Notes: generated by a model from the sequence alone, not told the origin. Counted from the stretch's first letter, positions 35,701-47,725 are shown. The stretch: DNA of 64,000 nt from Ancylostoma caninum (GCA_037903475.1 JBAJFG010000538.1:1364001-1428000), one strand, 5' to 3'. Made by a program: numbers and translations.

Positions 35701-36051
35701 ACATGTAGTTTGAGCTATTACGACTTCTATTTACATGTGATGTCTAGCATGAAAAACACATCTTCAATCAGATAGCTAAAGATCAAATAATCTAGAGAAA
35801 TGCCTAATTGCGCTTACTTACATGGCAGTCTCCTTGCAAACAGCTGTGTTTCTGTACCGATTCAATGACTTCTAACAATGACTTATAAAAAACAACCACT
35901 GATCTCGCAAATCAAATAACAAGTTGACTACTTCCCTTAAAGGCAAAAGCAGGTGAGCTAATTCGAGCTGATAATGTGAAAGAAATAAAACAACTCACAA
36001 AGCTCCAAACCTCTGCTGCCACTCGTAAAGATTTTCAAAACACTTACCAAA
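32773..36051. other. Intergenic DNA between convergent kinesin and U2A' genes
   Basis: Mostly A+T-rich sequence with one palindromic element at 33047-33196. Short open frames (33096-33422 minus, 34643-34975 plus and others) show no recognisable domain. Confidence 0.4.
33047..33196. mobile_element. Foldback MITE, about 150 bp
   Basis: The left arm CTTTCTCAAAAATTCTTGCC...AACCGCCC is mirrored by the right arm GGGCGGTGAAG...GGCAAGTACTTTTGAGAAGG, with further pairing inward (CTTAGCCAC / GTGGCTTAG). No coding capacity; no certain target duplication. Confidence 0.7.
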
Positions 36052-38185
36052 CTATGCGTTAACCGTCTCGGAATCATCTTCTATGTCCATACCGTCACCT
36101 TCAGCGGTGTTCTGCCCATTTCCATTCCCGTTTGCGGTGGTGTTATACTGCTGTGCGTTTTCAGCCCCATTTTGTTCATGCGACCCAACATCTATGGCTG
36201 CGTTGTCGTTTTGGGCAGTTGGGTATTCCGACTCTTCAGTCTCTGGCACGAATCTGACGATGAAGAATTGGAGGATTTTCAGGTAAGGAAGATTTAAATG
36301 CATTTCGTTCACAAAAATCTCACCCTCCATCTTGTGGTGCAGACACACCATCAGTAGGAAGGAGCATTTGTCTGTTCCAGCCTTTTTCAGGTATTCGACC
36401 ACTAGCCAAGACCGATTGAAGGTATTCAACTTCCGCAAGTGATCGTGCGCTTGCAATAGCGTTCTGAAAGAGAAGAGAAGGAGGATGAAAACAGGCAGAA
36501 AACTGTGTGCTAGATATTTAACTCTGCGCAAAAGATGACACCGATTACCTGTATTTTAGCCCTGTCTTCAGCAGTGAGAGAAGTACCGTTCACTCTGGAG
36601 GCTTCAGCATTTTCTACATCCATAGGAGCCGTTGTGCTTCGTTTGATAGCTTCACGAGCCTTCTGACCTCTCTTCCCCTTGAAAGTCTTGCGAGCTGCTT
36701 CCCTCTCCTGTAACCTCGCAAAAAATTAGAAGTACGCATGTGATTTAGGCGGACAAGATAGAAACCAACCGCTAGCCTCACACGCTTGAAGTCGATCACA
36801 CGTACAGAAGGCAATTTGTAAATTATATAGTTGCGATAATTCGTTTTGTGTGTGATTGGATTTCCAATGAAGCTGAAAAAAAAGGACGGGTGAGATGTGG
36901 GAAATGAAAATCATGACCAGAAAAGTAAATATAGAACGTACGTGATGTATTCTAACTTTTTACAGTTGGCTAGCGGATCAATGTCGCCCAGTTCGGTGAT
37001 GTTGTTATTTGTTAACGCGAGAATTTTCAGGTTTGGTAACTTCTCTCCGATGTCCGGTTGTATGTAGCTGAAAAGAACATCATCAGCCGTGTGAACTCCC
37101 AAAGTGTCACGAAACAGTCACTACTGCTAAATAATTTCTGCCTGTGTTGTGGCTTAGAATGAAGCTGGTATCATTTCGTACTCACTGGACTCTGTTGTTG
37201 TGCAGATAAAGAGTGTGTAACCGTTTCAGCAGCGGAAGGTTATCCAGTCTCTTCACATCGTTGTCCGTCAAGTCAATAACGTCAAACTGATCCTGAAAAT
37301 CCAGAAAGTTAATATGAGCAAGAAAGATGCCAATAAATTTTTGGTTCCTTGATAGAACAAAACGTTCAGAATTAAGCGAACTCTGTTGACATTATCGACT
37401 GGATAATCCAAAAAGGGTTGTGCACCGCTGCAGCTGCCGCGGAAACCCCTCCCCGCCTCTCAAACGCGCCAAGAAACACTGTCAATTTTAACAATTTTGC
37501 GAATTGGACGTATGCCAATTACTAAACTAGAAGGACTAAGTCCCACAGCTAGGTTAACGTCCAACATGATGAGGGATATCATTACAAGTAGACTAAAAAA
37601 AACTGATTGTGCGCCTACGCTGAGCACATAGAGTGGTCACAATTTTTGAGTAGATTACAGGCACCTTCACCCTTTCCAAAATGCGGTTTTCGTCATTTTT
37701 GTGACTTCAGACAAGCATCGTTCGAATCAGCACTATGGGAAGGTCAAGGATTTGCTAGGGTCTCTAAGGCAAAGGAGATGCGAGATACTACGTTTAATGG
37801 CACGAAATCCTGGAAGTTTAATGATGCGGTAGCTATAATGACAGAAAGTTTGCAAATTCTCAGCGATAAAGAGTCCAAAAAAATACAATAGAAAAAAAGA
37901 AATTCTATGGAAAGCCTTGCCTCTGAAACCTGTGATAAAGATTCCACCAATTTCAGAACAGAAAATTACTATGAATTCAATTCAATTAACAACCTTGTTA
38001 TTTACTGAAATTGTTGGCCGGAAAAAACGTCAAGACTGAGAACCTAAGAAAAAAAAACTTACCTTTGTAACTCCCATATTTTCGATCACAGGGATTTTAT
38101 AACCACGCAGATTGAGCTCGCGCTCACGAACAGTGTTGATGAACTGCGGAGCATTGTCGATGAGCTCCACTGTGAGTCGTACCAT
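36052..38185 (-). CDS. U2 snRNP protein A' (U2A', leucine-rich repeat), with a 1 nt frameshift in exon 4
   Basis: Exons in transcript order: 38185-38063, 37292-37186, 37067-36942, 36873-36770, 36707-36549, 36463-36324, 36253-36052. The start MVRLTVELIDNAPQFINTVR followed by RELNLRGYKIPVIEN is the family's hallmark N-terminus. Leucine-rich repeats follow (FDVIDLTDNDVKRLDNLPLL, LPNLKILALTNNNITELGDI), then FIGNPITHK and the cap SVRVIDFKRVRL, then the basic stretch TFKGKRGQKAREAIKR and a long acidic, Asn-rich tail. U2A' binds U2 snRNA stem-loop IV with U2B'' in the spliceosome. Exon 4 holds one base too many around 36838-36843 (ACGAAATTAT on the minus strand): residues before and after match the family only if one A is skipped. 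The product would then be 319 residues, longer than the roughly 255 usual, because of the tail. A TTTCAG acceptor lies 38 nt before the ATG. Assembly error is as likely as true damage. Confidence 0.9.
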
Positions 38186-38625
38186 GACGAAATGTCTTAA
38201 ATTTTACAAAACTTGAAAAAGAGCTGAAACATGACGACATGTGAGGTCATATGATCACGATGAGAGGAAGTGGGAAATGTTTAGCATGCGGGCTCAACGA
38301 TAAAATAATGGTAAACAGGCATAAACCATTCGTTCAACAAATGTAATACGTGAGGATAATATTTTATTGTGATGTATCAACACTATCATCTTTGAAGATT
38401 GATTCGAAGCGACGTTGAGATGGACATGCATAGAACTGTGGGCGATTAATATGAAATCATTGGGAACTAACTCTATGAGGTAAAATAATTGAGAGCCACC
38501 ACACTATGTGATGTAAAACGTCACACGGAAGTTCCCGTATCACAAATAATTTTAGAATATACAATTTGTCCACGAAAAGATCTATACATATTTCGCAGCT
38601 GTACATATAAGTATAACATTCTAAT
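38186..38625 (-). other. Intercistronic region between TMEM222-like and U2A' genes
   Basis: Contains a minus-strand AATAAA (TTTATT on plus, about 38362) for the upstream gene. A minus-strand GTTTCAG (about 38224-38230) lies 38 nt before the U2A' ATG and could accept a spliced leader. The 440 bp spacing is compatible with a nematode operon, though longer than the usual 100-150 bp. Confidence 0.5.
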
Positions 38626-40076
38626 TCAGAACACAACAATCATGACTATTACCACAATGCAAATGAGTAGAAAGAACGCCCATTGTTTGAGAAAACCTCC
38701 AAGTCTGAAAAGAAAACTCTGTTTCCAACTGTTATGTATGCAGATATGTGGCAGATGAGCGCGAAGAACAGCTTACCCGGTGTATTTTCCATATATCTGT
38801 ACATATATTGCCAACTTCACCATATTCCATCCATCCTGATCTCTGTATCGCATTGTATTTAGAGCGAGAGCAACATGGGAATGGCAATTATCGCAGCACA
38901 GATTGTGCTGAAAACGTTCACGAATGCAATAGTGGATGCAGAAAGAGAAATCAGCAAGAGGAGTTCACATCTCCATTGACTAGCGAAAAAAGTGATCTGC
39001 TATAGTTCATGTTCACGCTGTGGAATTAATTGGAAAGAATTGGCTTGCAGAAACGAGGTCGATCAAGCAGGTAAGCACATACTAGAATTATCAGACAAGT
39101 AGAACGTAACGATGAATGTTGAGGAGGAATTCATTCTCTTCTGAGAGAAAAAAGATTACTTTATTTACCAGTGTTTCCCATGTTGAGTATGCAAACAAAA
39201 ACAGGGGGATTCGCAAGGTGATGGAGTAAAAATAGATGAATCAAAGATAGAATTTCAGACATAGTTGATTAAATTATGCTAGAAACTCCAAGCTGTATGA
39301 AACTATTATCGACTGAGACTGGAGTGATGTGAGCGCACTAAAACCCGTATTTGTTGCATACGTACATCCACTTGCTCGAAGAAAACACAACAGTAGAGAA
39401 GGAATTTTTAAAAAAGTTAGTTCTTAAAGATAACAGCAGCGCTCTACAGATAATATCCTAACCATCCTAACACAAATAAAAATAGGCTTCACAATCGAAG
39501 TTTTTACAAAACGACCTCAGAAGGAAGCTTTAATCTGGGCGTAACTCAAGTTTCGCGCAACATTTTGTAGCGTGAGCTGTTGCAAACCTTTTCGCCACTA
39601 CTAAAACTCTGCATAAGGCTGGGAAAAAGTCTAGACCACGTGTCAACTGTAATACTAACTAACCATTCTTCCTTTATACTCGTCCGATGCCTCACGAATA
39701 GCCCTATCGTAAGCTTCTGCGCCTCCCTCAACGGAATCCACTGACAGCTTCCAGTACATCGTTGGCCAATCGAAACCCATCTCATCTTCCTAGAAAAACC
39801 AATCGACGGTGTACAAACGTGACATCAACTGTCTAGTTGAAAGAAGAACGTACTGCAACATAGTAACTGCCTGCGAAATCACGAATAATTCCTTTGCTTG
39901 TCGCTATGCCCATGTGTCCGATAAGAGGAAAAATCCAGCTAAAACGTTTGTCAAAAATATGTTTGAAAAATAGGGAAGTTAATGAGATAATATACTAACG
40001 TTAACACAGGTAGAGGTGTCCAAACGATACAAAATGGGAAGCGATGTCGCGCCACATCGATGTCCTGCGTGGCCAT
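38626..40076 (-). CDS. TMEM222 / RTE1-family (DUF778) membrane protein, 165 residues
   Basis: Exons in transcript order: 40076-40000, 39938-39854, 39789-39664, 38907-38777, 38704-38626; the total of 498 nt is in frame with stop TGA. The sequence runs RHRFPFCIVWTPLPVLTWIF, LIGHMGIATSKGIIRDFAGS, FDWPTMYWKLSV and EASDEYKGRM, then the strictly conserved cysteine/histidine motif HNLCCDNCHSHVALALNTMR, and ends with a hydrophobic anchor (FLKQWAFFLLICIVVIVMIV). This order is diagnostic of the TMEM222 family, which also includes plant RTE1; they are small endomembrane proteins, RTE1 acting with an ethylene receptor, while the animal role is poorly known. ATG 40076 gives a shorter N-terminus than the roughly 208-residue human protein; an acceptor-like GAGTCCAG lies two bases before it. 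The intron between exons 3 and 4 is 756 bp. U2A' follows on the same strand. Confidence 0.93.
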
Positions 40077-40429
40077 GACTGGACTCCCACCAGCGACAAG
40101 AGCTTTATCGGAAGTCTGACAAGAGTCCACCTTGCTTAAAAATCATTAAGTTGAAGCACGTTGCACGAGATGTGTTAGCTCGAGGATCATGAAAAAAAAA
40201 CTTAGAAAACGGAAATAGTGCAAGAAAGACGATAGTACGCAGCATATTGTAAACATGGGCAGTAATGTAGACAAGGATAAAAACTGCCAGAAACTTAGAC
40301 ACCTTCTCAGGGAAGAGACAGCGGAAGTCCACAGAGTTCATTTTCAAACGGGAACACCTAATTTTTGACGTTAAAATTAATGCGCTGTGTGCAATTACAG
40401 AGACAACATGTGGACTCACGCCACTCATC

Positions 40430-40620
40430 TCAGGCAGTGAGAAGAACGGCCGGAAACATGAGCCCAAAGTTGTGGACCGCAAAATCCAGGCGAGATCCAC
40501 CGAGCGTGAGCGCTGCTAAATCGAGCACTACGCACGTCTGAAGGATCCCGATAACGTAAGGGTTCTTCGACTCGTAATGCAGAAGCGTCAAATTGCTGAT
40601 TTTCGATCTGCATTGACCCA
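40430..40620 (-). CDS. Possible exon of an unidentified membrane protein
   Basis: The minus-strand frame reads NPYVIGILQTCVVLDLAALT and DFAVHNFGLMFPAVLLTA, a membrane-protein-like pattern, ending TGA. A second hydrophobic frame (FLAVFILVYITAHVYNM) lies at 40200-40330. They might be exons of a gene upstream of the TMEM222-like gene, but I could not join them with convincing splice sites, and no family is recognised. Confidence 0.25.
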
Positions 40621-40854
40621 CAACTCATTTCCTCAGATAACTGGATAAGGCAAACGCAGCACAACCTGGCAAGCCACACCCAAAAGAAATGGAAGGCAGA
40701 CATTACTGCAAGAGGAAGAGCTGCTGCATTCGCTTCTCCATTCTGCTAAGAGCAGCAAACCCCATGTTTCTGCTGCGTTTTTTGCCCCATGAACTGTGGT
40801 GCAGTTCAACATGCGTTCTGCCTGCTCCTTGCCACGTGGCGACACGCCCCGTGG

Positions 40855-41250
40855 GAGGCGTATATGCCGCTGGTTGAGCATCAAAGTCTAGTCGTGTCTC
40901 CGCTCCGGCGGAGACAAGGGAAGCCCAGCGAGACTCGTCAGGCTGGCTGAGGGCCGGGTAAAACCGTGGCCCTGTGCAATAACTATTATTTTTGGATGAG
41001 CTTGGGTAAGCATCCACTTACCCAAGTCTGCAGTACGAACACAGCTGTGCCCAGATTGAGCTGCGATCCTAGGTTTGAGACATGCAAACCAGTTCATCGC
41101 CCCGAAACACAGCCTTCTAGGGGGCGAACGCAGCTCGTGGGGCGACAAAATAAGCTTTCACCTCGCGGTGTAACTGCTGTTGAAACGTGTTCGGCCTGCG
41201 TTCACCGTCCCGGAATCTCTGAGTCCATGTCTGCTCATTCTTAATAAAGC
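40855..41250. repeat. G+C-rich structured segment with two perfect hairpins
   Basis: Contains GTCTCCGCTCCGGCGGAGAC (40895-40914) and a second hairpin at 41001-41026 with arms CTTGGGTAAG and CTTACCCAAG. The compositional jump relative to both flanks, and the hairpins, suggest the 5' part of a retroelement or another repeat. No coding assignment. Confidence 0.4.
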
Positions 41251-41797
41251 TTGGCTGCCCTGTAGGAATTCCTTAAATTCACGACTCCTTGGAAATGAGA
41301 CATTCAAGTGCATCACCACGTCTTTTGCTGCCAGCGTCGCCTCTAATTGGGCGCTATTAGGATGTGAGCAATTGTGGGTGAAATACGCAAGAAATCAAGT
41401 GTTTTCAGTGAAAATAGTATTGCAAGCGAGGGAGGAGAAATTGCAATAAAATGCATAGGGGGAGTTGTGCTGCCTTGCAAGCTTCTTTGCCAGTATCTTT
41501 TGTAAAGATTGGTTCACCTAAGGCAAATTTTATTGACTTTGCGCGAATTAGAGTAAGGAAACATGTCGCAGTAAATTTCAAGGCTTCCAGAAGCTGCTTT
41601 GATCTGTTTAATGGTGACTCAATCCAAACAACGGGTCGCTACCTTTTTAGCTAGTCGACAACACCCACATGAGGCCCAGAAAATTATTGAGATAGCTATA
41701 CAGAGGAACTTTCAATAATTATGCCATTGAGCCTATTCATTTGGTTGAGAGTAACCCGAAAAGACCACAAAGCAATCCTGGGATTGCCCATCAAATA
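41251..41797. other. Unassigned intergenic DNA
   Basis: Two short plus-strand open frames (41180-41449, 41451-41654) carry no recognisable domain. Confidence 0.35.
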
Positions 41798-42568
41798 TTA
41801 GGTTGTAACATAAGTTTCCGCTGTTTTGAAAATTTCTTTTGAAAATTTCTACAAAAAGGTTTTATAAAAAATCAAATAGCAAATAAAAATAGGTATTAAT
41901 CGAACTAAGCACCGCTAAAGTCGCTGGTCTTTCGCAGTTTTTAAAGCAGGGACTCGACTCCGCTGCTGAGGAATTCCGTGGACTACGAGGAAAAGAACTG
42001 AGTTAGTGCTGGAGGTCACTGACTCTGGCAAATCGTTCCTCGCTTAATAGATATTCTTCTGATCCGATCACCAGCGCCCTGCTAGAGCCAGATTTGTACT
42101 ACATAATGCGCAATTAGAAATTCTTCTGGGAGCTCTACTCCCTTTCGGTGAGTTCGACCAACAAAATTAAGGCGCCCTTCACAATGGTGTGATTTCCACA
42201 GAAAGCTTGGAACTTGCCACAAAATACTATCGATTAGTGTCCTCAAATGCTTGATGTTCCGAGTCACAGTAGTAAAAATCCCATGCTTGAGATTGCTGGA
42301 GAATAAGAAGGACTGTGGAAGTACCAGAGAGATTAAGATTGACCTTAAGATCACTTCACGCAAATGTGGTTAAGCTCCTTCAACGTCATGGTTCAATTGT
42401 TGTTCATGCAACAACAGTTACTGAATTTGCTTTTTTGAAGGACTCACTCTGAAGTTAATCACTTTGTCAGAACAGGACGGAAAAGTGGGAAATCTTATCA
42501 GTAGTCATTTATTAGAAGCCTCCGAAAACCCCAATGCAAAAACACCGAAAACTTATGTTAGAACCTAA
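41798..42568. mobile_element. Mariner-like non-coding element, 771 bp
   Basis: The ends are inverted: TTAGGTTGTAACATAAGTTT at the left and, in complement, TTAGGTTCTAACATAAGTTT at the right. The left flank is TA; the right flank is CA, probably a mutated TA. TTAGG-type ends and TA targets point to mariner/Tc1. I cannot identify transposase blocks with confidence, so this is a decayed or MITE-like copy. Confidence 0.7.
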
Positions 42569-43146
42569 CATTTGGAAATATTTTTGGGGGTTTCCTCCGT
42601 ATGGAACTGTTCATTCAAGATATGAGATCATTTAGCATGCATCAATTGTACTGCATTGTATTGCTTTGGATACTTAAACTTCTTGGATGTCATGTCAACT
42701 ATTTATTTGTGGCTATTTATGACTATTATTTACAAAAATTATTGCATATTTCGTTCCTGAAGCAACCAGTGAAAAGTGGTGCAAATCAAATAATCCCACT
42801 AAAGTTTTCTACCTTTGAAATTCAGCTGTCTCCTTGAAAGTGTGAGCAGCTCATTGGCAGTAAAACAATATACATGCCTTCATGATAATAGGCAAAAATC
42901 GCCTGAAAATTCCTAACGATGTAGCTTCTTCTCAATTTATCTACGTCTGAGACATATTAGCACATTAAGCACTGCCTATGCATAGCTCTAAGCGTTTCAC
43001 AGCTCGATGAGCACTTTCTGTATATGATTTCTCGGTAAATTTTCGCTTAAGCAGTATTGACGGCGTTATTTCTAGGAAAAGTGCATATTTTGTCTGCGGC
43101 TATTTCAGGTGTATGTCTGCACCTGCTGAAGGAATTTTATTTCTAG
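42569..43146. other. Unassigned DNA upstream of the M13 peptidase remnant
   Basis: Searched for the HExxH zinc-binding exon expected upstream of the M13 fragment; none was found. Nothing else recognised. Confidence 0.4.
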
Positions 43147-43640
43147 GAAACTGAGTCTCGATCTTCTCTCTACGAAAACATCGCTGACAACGTTGGACTA
43201 GAAGAAGCGTTGAATGTGAGTGCAGTACTTTAACGATGCAAGGACCACTTCCTCAGAGAGAAACGTCCTGAGTGTAGTAGAAATTGAGTGTACGCATACA
43301 GGCTTGGCGGCAACACGGTGACGACTCAGTCTGGTAGTTGGCCGGGCTGGACCTAAAACGTGACCCACTGTTCTTTGTTGGTTATGCGCAGAGCTGGTGT
43401 GCTCTCAAGAGTAACCAGCAAAGAGGAGTACAATGTAGAAAGGACGAGGTTGGCGTTTCATTGCACTTCAAAAATTCCAATACTTCGAGGTTGAAATTAT
43501 CTTGTGGTGAGCAAGGGATTAATCTGGACCCCACTAGCAATTTTAGTTCTTCGCCTTTTCGTTCAGGAGTGGTCATTACTATTCCGTTTACTTCATCAAC
43601 CTCAAAGATTCTTGATGGTATTGCTTGGTAAGGTCATGGG
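43147..43640 (+). pseudogene. Neprilysin-type (M13) metallopeptidase C-terminal exons with in-frame stop
   Basis: Exon 43147-43215 encodes SSLYENIADNVGLEEALN. The ENIAD motif (ExxxD) supplies the third zinc ligand and its partner Asp in M13 peptidases. A proper GTGAGT donor follows, and an acceptor at 43300-43301 leads in phase into AWRQHGDDSVW, then TAG at 43335-43337, then AGLDLKRDPLFFVGYAQSWC, which matches the conserved M13 pattern LFFxxxAQxWC. The stop and the loss of the usual C-terminal CxxW ending indicate a dead fragment. M13 enzymes are type II membrane or secreted endopeptidases that cut small peptides. No HExxH exon lies nearby, although a mariner-like element does. A sequencing error at the TAG is the alternative. 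Confidence 0.7.
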
Positions 43641-44205
43641 GAACTTCATGGAGTTTTTTCTTTGTAGCTCAAGGAACTAAATTTGAATTGCAACAAACAT
43701 GCTTGCTCTTCCATCCGCAAAAAAGGGTTTAATCTTGTGTTTTTAGTTAGGACCTCTTGTTCGTGTCCGTTTCGTGTCTTGTTTGTTCCCTTACGAAAAC
43801 CAAACATTCTGCTGCATTTCTTCTTTACTCGTCAGTGAAGCAGAAAAAACCTTTCAAAATTGTCATATACGATGTCTTAATTTAACATCTACGTATATAT
43901 TTGAATTTCTTGGCTGTTAGAAGTCAAAATACTATTCTACAAAGTGTGGGATGTGTCGTGGATTTGATACACACGCAGAGCAAGCGTGGTTGTGCGCTAT
44001 CAAGTAATGATTAATGACGATCGCATTCTTAGTAGATAACTTTTTTAAAATCTCCTCAGAAATGGAAAAGGAAGCACTATTTTATCAATTTACAACTTCT
44101 GGCTGCTCATCCGTGACGGAGAAGCGAGAGCGAGCTTTAGGCTAAGTCAATAGAAAGTAATGATTTGATAGTGGATAAAAGATGTAATGGTTGGTGTTAG
44201 TTTGT
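43641..44205. other. Unassigned intergenic DNA
   Basis: No gene or repeat recognised between the M13 remnant and the SINE. Confidence 0.35.
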
Positions 44206-44434
44206 GGTATGCACCACGCATTCGCCCTCAACTGAGTATCGTAGATGCATTGAATGCGTATGTGCTCCATGCAATAATTTGCGAGGGGGATCCGATGTAC
44301 CAAGTCAGCGCTTCATTCTCTCAGACCTCTGCTACCATCTTATCGACCCCGCATGAATGGCTTAATTGGCCACGGGTGCGATCAAACCATTGATCGTGTT
44401 GTGCACAACGCGCCCTTTGCCACTGAGCCACGCC
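44206..44434 (-). mobile_element. tRNA-derived SINE, diverged copy
   Basis: On the minus strand it aligns along the whole SINE at 24671-24950: A box TGGCTCAGTGGCAAAGGGC, B box-like GGTTTGATCG, then CTGACTTGGTACATCGGAT and CACATACGCATTCAATGC. Many substitutions and a damaged B box mark it as an old, probably silent copy. No flanking duplication was discerned. Confidence 0.85.
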
Positions 44435-47124
44435 AATGATGATAACACTGAGATGAATGGGAAATTTGTACCTGTAATTATGTGCAAACATCCAGCTTAG
44501 AGTATCCCCAGATTTTCAGTTCAAAATGAATCAAAATGAACCGACGATGTAACAAGGGGAGTGCGCGAAATTAAGCTGCCATCCCAGGACAAGACCTATA
44601 TGATTAGAAGGCCGCTCCAACATGATGTTACAGCCTATAATTGAAATCTGCTGAATAGTTTACAGAAGCTCAGAACTACCACAGAAACCGGGAAAAATTG
44701 CTGATTTCGGCAGGAAAATGGCAGATGATGTTGATGTTCATGTAAAATGATGTTGGTAGTCCTGATCAGCATCTGAAATTACAAAAATTGGAAAGCTATT
44801 GCGAGTCCTCGTAACTACTCCAAGTATATATCTATACTGCTGTGTTCCAACTGTACGCCGTACACCTGCACTCCCGTGCGGAAAACGGGCATAACTCCTG
44901 ATAGAGCCGAGATTCGAAAAAGGCAAAAACTGATTCGAAATCAGCGTTGGGAGCAGCACAAGGCAGTCTACAGCTCGCCACGGAAGTATCGGAAGGTATG
45001 CCACACTGCCGGAGTATCCTTCCTTTATCAGCATGGTGGAGCTCATCGATATGGAACTTTGGGCTTCTCTAAACTATCTTGCGAACTTCAACTATAGCCT
45101 TTAACATCACGTTAGGCATGTTCTCTAACCACATAGGTCTTTGCGGCTTAATTTCGTGAACTTCCTTGTAAAAGAAAAAAATAGAAATGATACGTATCGA
45201 TTGCCACGTTACATCGCTTTGGATCGCCTCCAAACGGAGCCCAGGCTCGTCTCATCGTCCGTTTTTTTTTTCTTTCAAGCATGTGCTCAAAATGAACTGG
45301 CGAAATGAGTAATAGCGACAGTGATATCGTTGCGATCGCTACGATGGCTGGCGAACTCTGGGGATACCCTTAATTCATCTCACCTCTTTCAAAGTGACTG
45401 GCTTCCTGCAGAACTCACCTTAAAGGCAGCGTCCAGGCAAAACCTTCGAGATTGAGTGCTCATCAGATTATGATAGCGGGTCGGCTCCATAGGCAACTGC
45501 CAAAGTTTCAGGGAAAAAATCGCAGAAATAAGCGAGGTATTCGCCTTGAACCCAGTACCCAAACCCATCTCCAGTGCCCAGCCCGCCCACCTGGGGTCTT
45601 CCATTTTGCGCGCGGAATTGGCGTAACATGGAGCATCGTTGGAAAATATCGAACTGATTTTGGCAGCTTTTCTCTACTACGACCTATTCATGTATGTGTA
45701 TGCATCTCAAGTTTGTTTATGTCATCTAAACATTCAGATACTGTCGCTTAACACTCTAGTTCTTCAATTTAGATGATCCTGAACCTACAGTTTACGGGTC
45801 TATGTATTCTTGATGGGTGTTCGACGATTACATTATGTCGGGAAATGGCCATTCATACCAAAACATACCTCTTCTTGCTAACGCTGGTCAAAAAATAGTT
45901 TTTTAGAGAGATGCGGACCCCTGAAGAAAAAGGAACTGCCAGGCTGAAACTAAAATTGGGGCAGAGAACTGGCGTTATCGATCGATAAAAATTTTCTCTG
46001 CGCCTTCTATGACGAGAGTGTTGTCGGGCATCTCGTCCTCATCAGTCAGGAATGCGCTTGGAAAATGGTTATTCCGAGCGTTTTGTGATCCTTCAAGTCC
46101 ATACCTGGCATGAGTGAGCCAAGCTGGCCTAGAAGCCGCAGAAACCCAGTACTAGAAAACTTTGCCTGAACACTGCCTTTAATTCGCGACGGCTTTCTCA
46201 AGACCAGTTGGTTCGCCGATGAATCCTAGGGAAAAGTGCACGCTTTGGTGAGGCGAATCACCGCCTCTTCTCCTTCTTTTTTGAAATTTATCTTTGGTTC
46301 TCACTATATCCTTCTTCTCGTTCTCGTGTTCTGTCATCATTACTAATTCGTAATGAGCTTTAATACACACGTTCGTACGTGCCATCTTCTCATTAAACAC
46401 GGCTACGGATCAGATCTCATTCCACTAGCATCATCTCTACTAAAGAACCAGAGCATACAGAGATGGCCCTCTATCTCTGTCTAGAATCTCTGTTGTTGAT
46501 CACTTTCTGTGTGTTTGTGCATCTGTTAATTTTCATGCACGGCTGCACAATCTGTCCATGCATATCTCACAAGGATTTCGTCTCCTTAGTTGATAAGTTT
46601 TATCTGCAATGTATTGTTGATAAATATTCGGATGAATCTACTGAAAAGAGTAAAATCTGACTTCTTCGCAGCCCTTTTTTTCGCTACCACTTTTTTGGAT
46701 GATGACAACAACAACAAAACCACGCTAGGAGACATTCATTCTATACGTCTTACCATCACAACTCCTTAGGTGGAATTCTGACTGTTTACGATCTATCGCA
46801 TGTAAACCAAGATAGAAACGCCGAGGTAGCTGGATGGAGCTTCCTCGCCACATGCGCTTCGTCTTAACTTGGACGTCTACAACAGAGCACCATCAGCTTA
46901 GATGCAACGACTTTCCTCAACAATTGTCGTCTATGGACAACGTGCGATCTCGACTATAGTTATGATGTGGTTCAAAATGGTCGGAAGAAAATCGCGCGAA
47001 TCAATATCTCACAACTCATGGGAGGGAGATTCCGAGCCAAAGCAAAAGCGAGTTTACAGCATACGTCTGGCGCAACTTTCAGTTTTTCAATATGGGTTTC
47101 TTGTCATAAACCATTCCTTATTCT
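44435..47124. other. Intergenic DNA without recognised genes
   Basis: Includes a GATGTTGGTAGTCCTGATCAGCATCTGAAA-type block near 44750-44785 that is related to the tandem repeat at 24 kb and to 52.5 kb. Short open frames (44876-45097, 45452-45751, 46179-46400 and others) are unassigned. Confidence 0.35.
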
Positions 47125-47725
47125 TTATTCCGTTTCCATATCGCAACGGTGCAATGAGTGTTGTACTGCATTTGCGTGGAATTCAGCAGTCTTGTTATCA
47201 TCTCCTATCATAACTGCCTTCCAGTTCGACATCACATCTTCAGCTCCTTTCCCTTTGAAATTGGCAATGTCATAAATCCACCATTTCCGAGGTCTGCCCA
47301 GAGTTCTTCTGCTTGGAGCTAAGCACTTGTAGGATTCTGAGCGCACTTTTGCTTTCCTGCTGGCACTTTGTTGGCATGGGTTTACTTTCTCTAACAGCCC
47401 GTTGAACCCAATCATTGAGGCCTGTTCTGCGACTAAATATTCTTGCTTCGACCCTTTGGACAGTCGAATACCTAGAATGGGGCGCTCTAGTCGTGTTTGA
47501 GGTGATAGAAAGCTATGGCAAGTTCTCCTGTTCACACACCTGTTTGCAGCTGTAAAGGATTCCATGGGGAATGCAGATGTGAATTAATTTCCTTCTGAAG
47601 ACACGGAGGGTCTGGTTAGCCTTCAGATTAACCATGAACTCTAAAACTCGTTGCTCTGAGGCCGAACAAATTAGACTGTTTTTTGCTAAACTAGTGTAAG
47701 ATGTTCCATTGGTATGCTGTGTCAC
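47125..47725 (-). pseudogene. Probable non-LTR retrotransposon C-terminal remnant
   Basis: Minus-strand frames read LRVFRRKLIHICIPHGILYS, then, after shifts, ARIFSRRTGLNDWVQRAVRE and RTLGRPRKWWIYDIANFKGK. The run GRPRKWWxxDI resembles the GRPxxRWxDDI motif near the C-terminus of nematode RTE/CR1-type LINE proteins, and the distant order is consistent. Frame changes make it a relic. The assignment rests on weak motifs. Confidence 0.4.
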
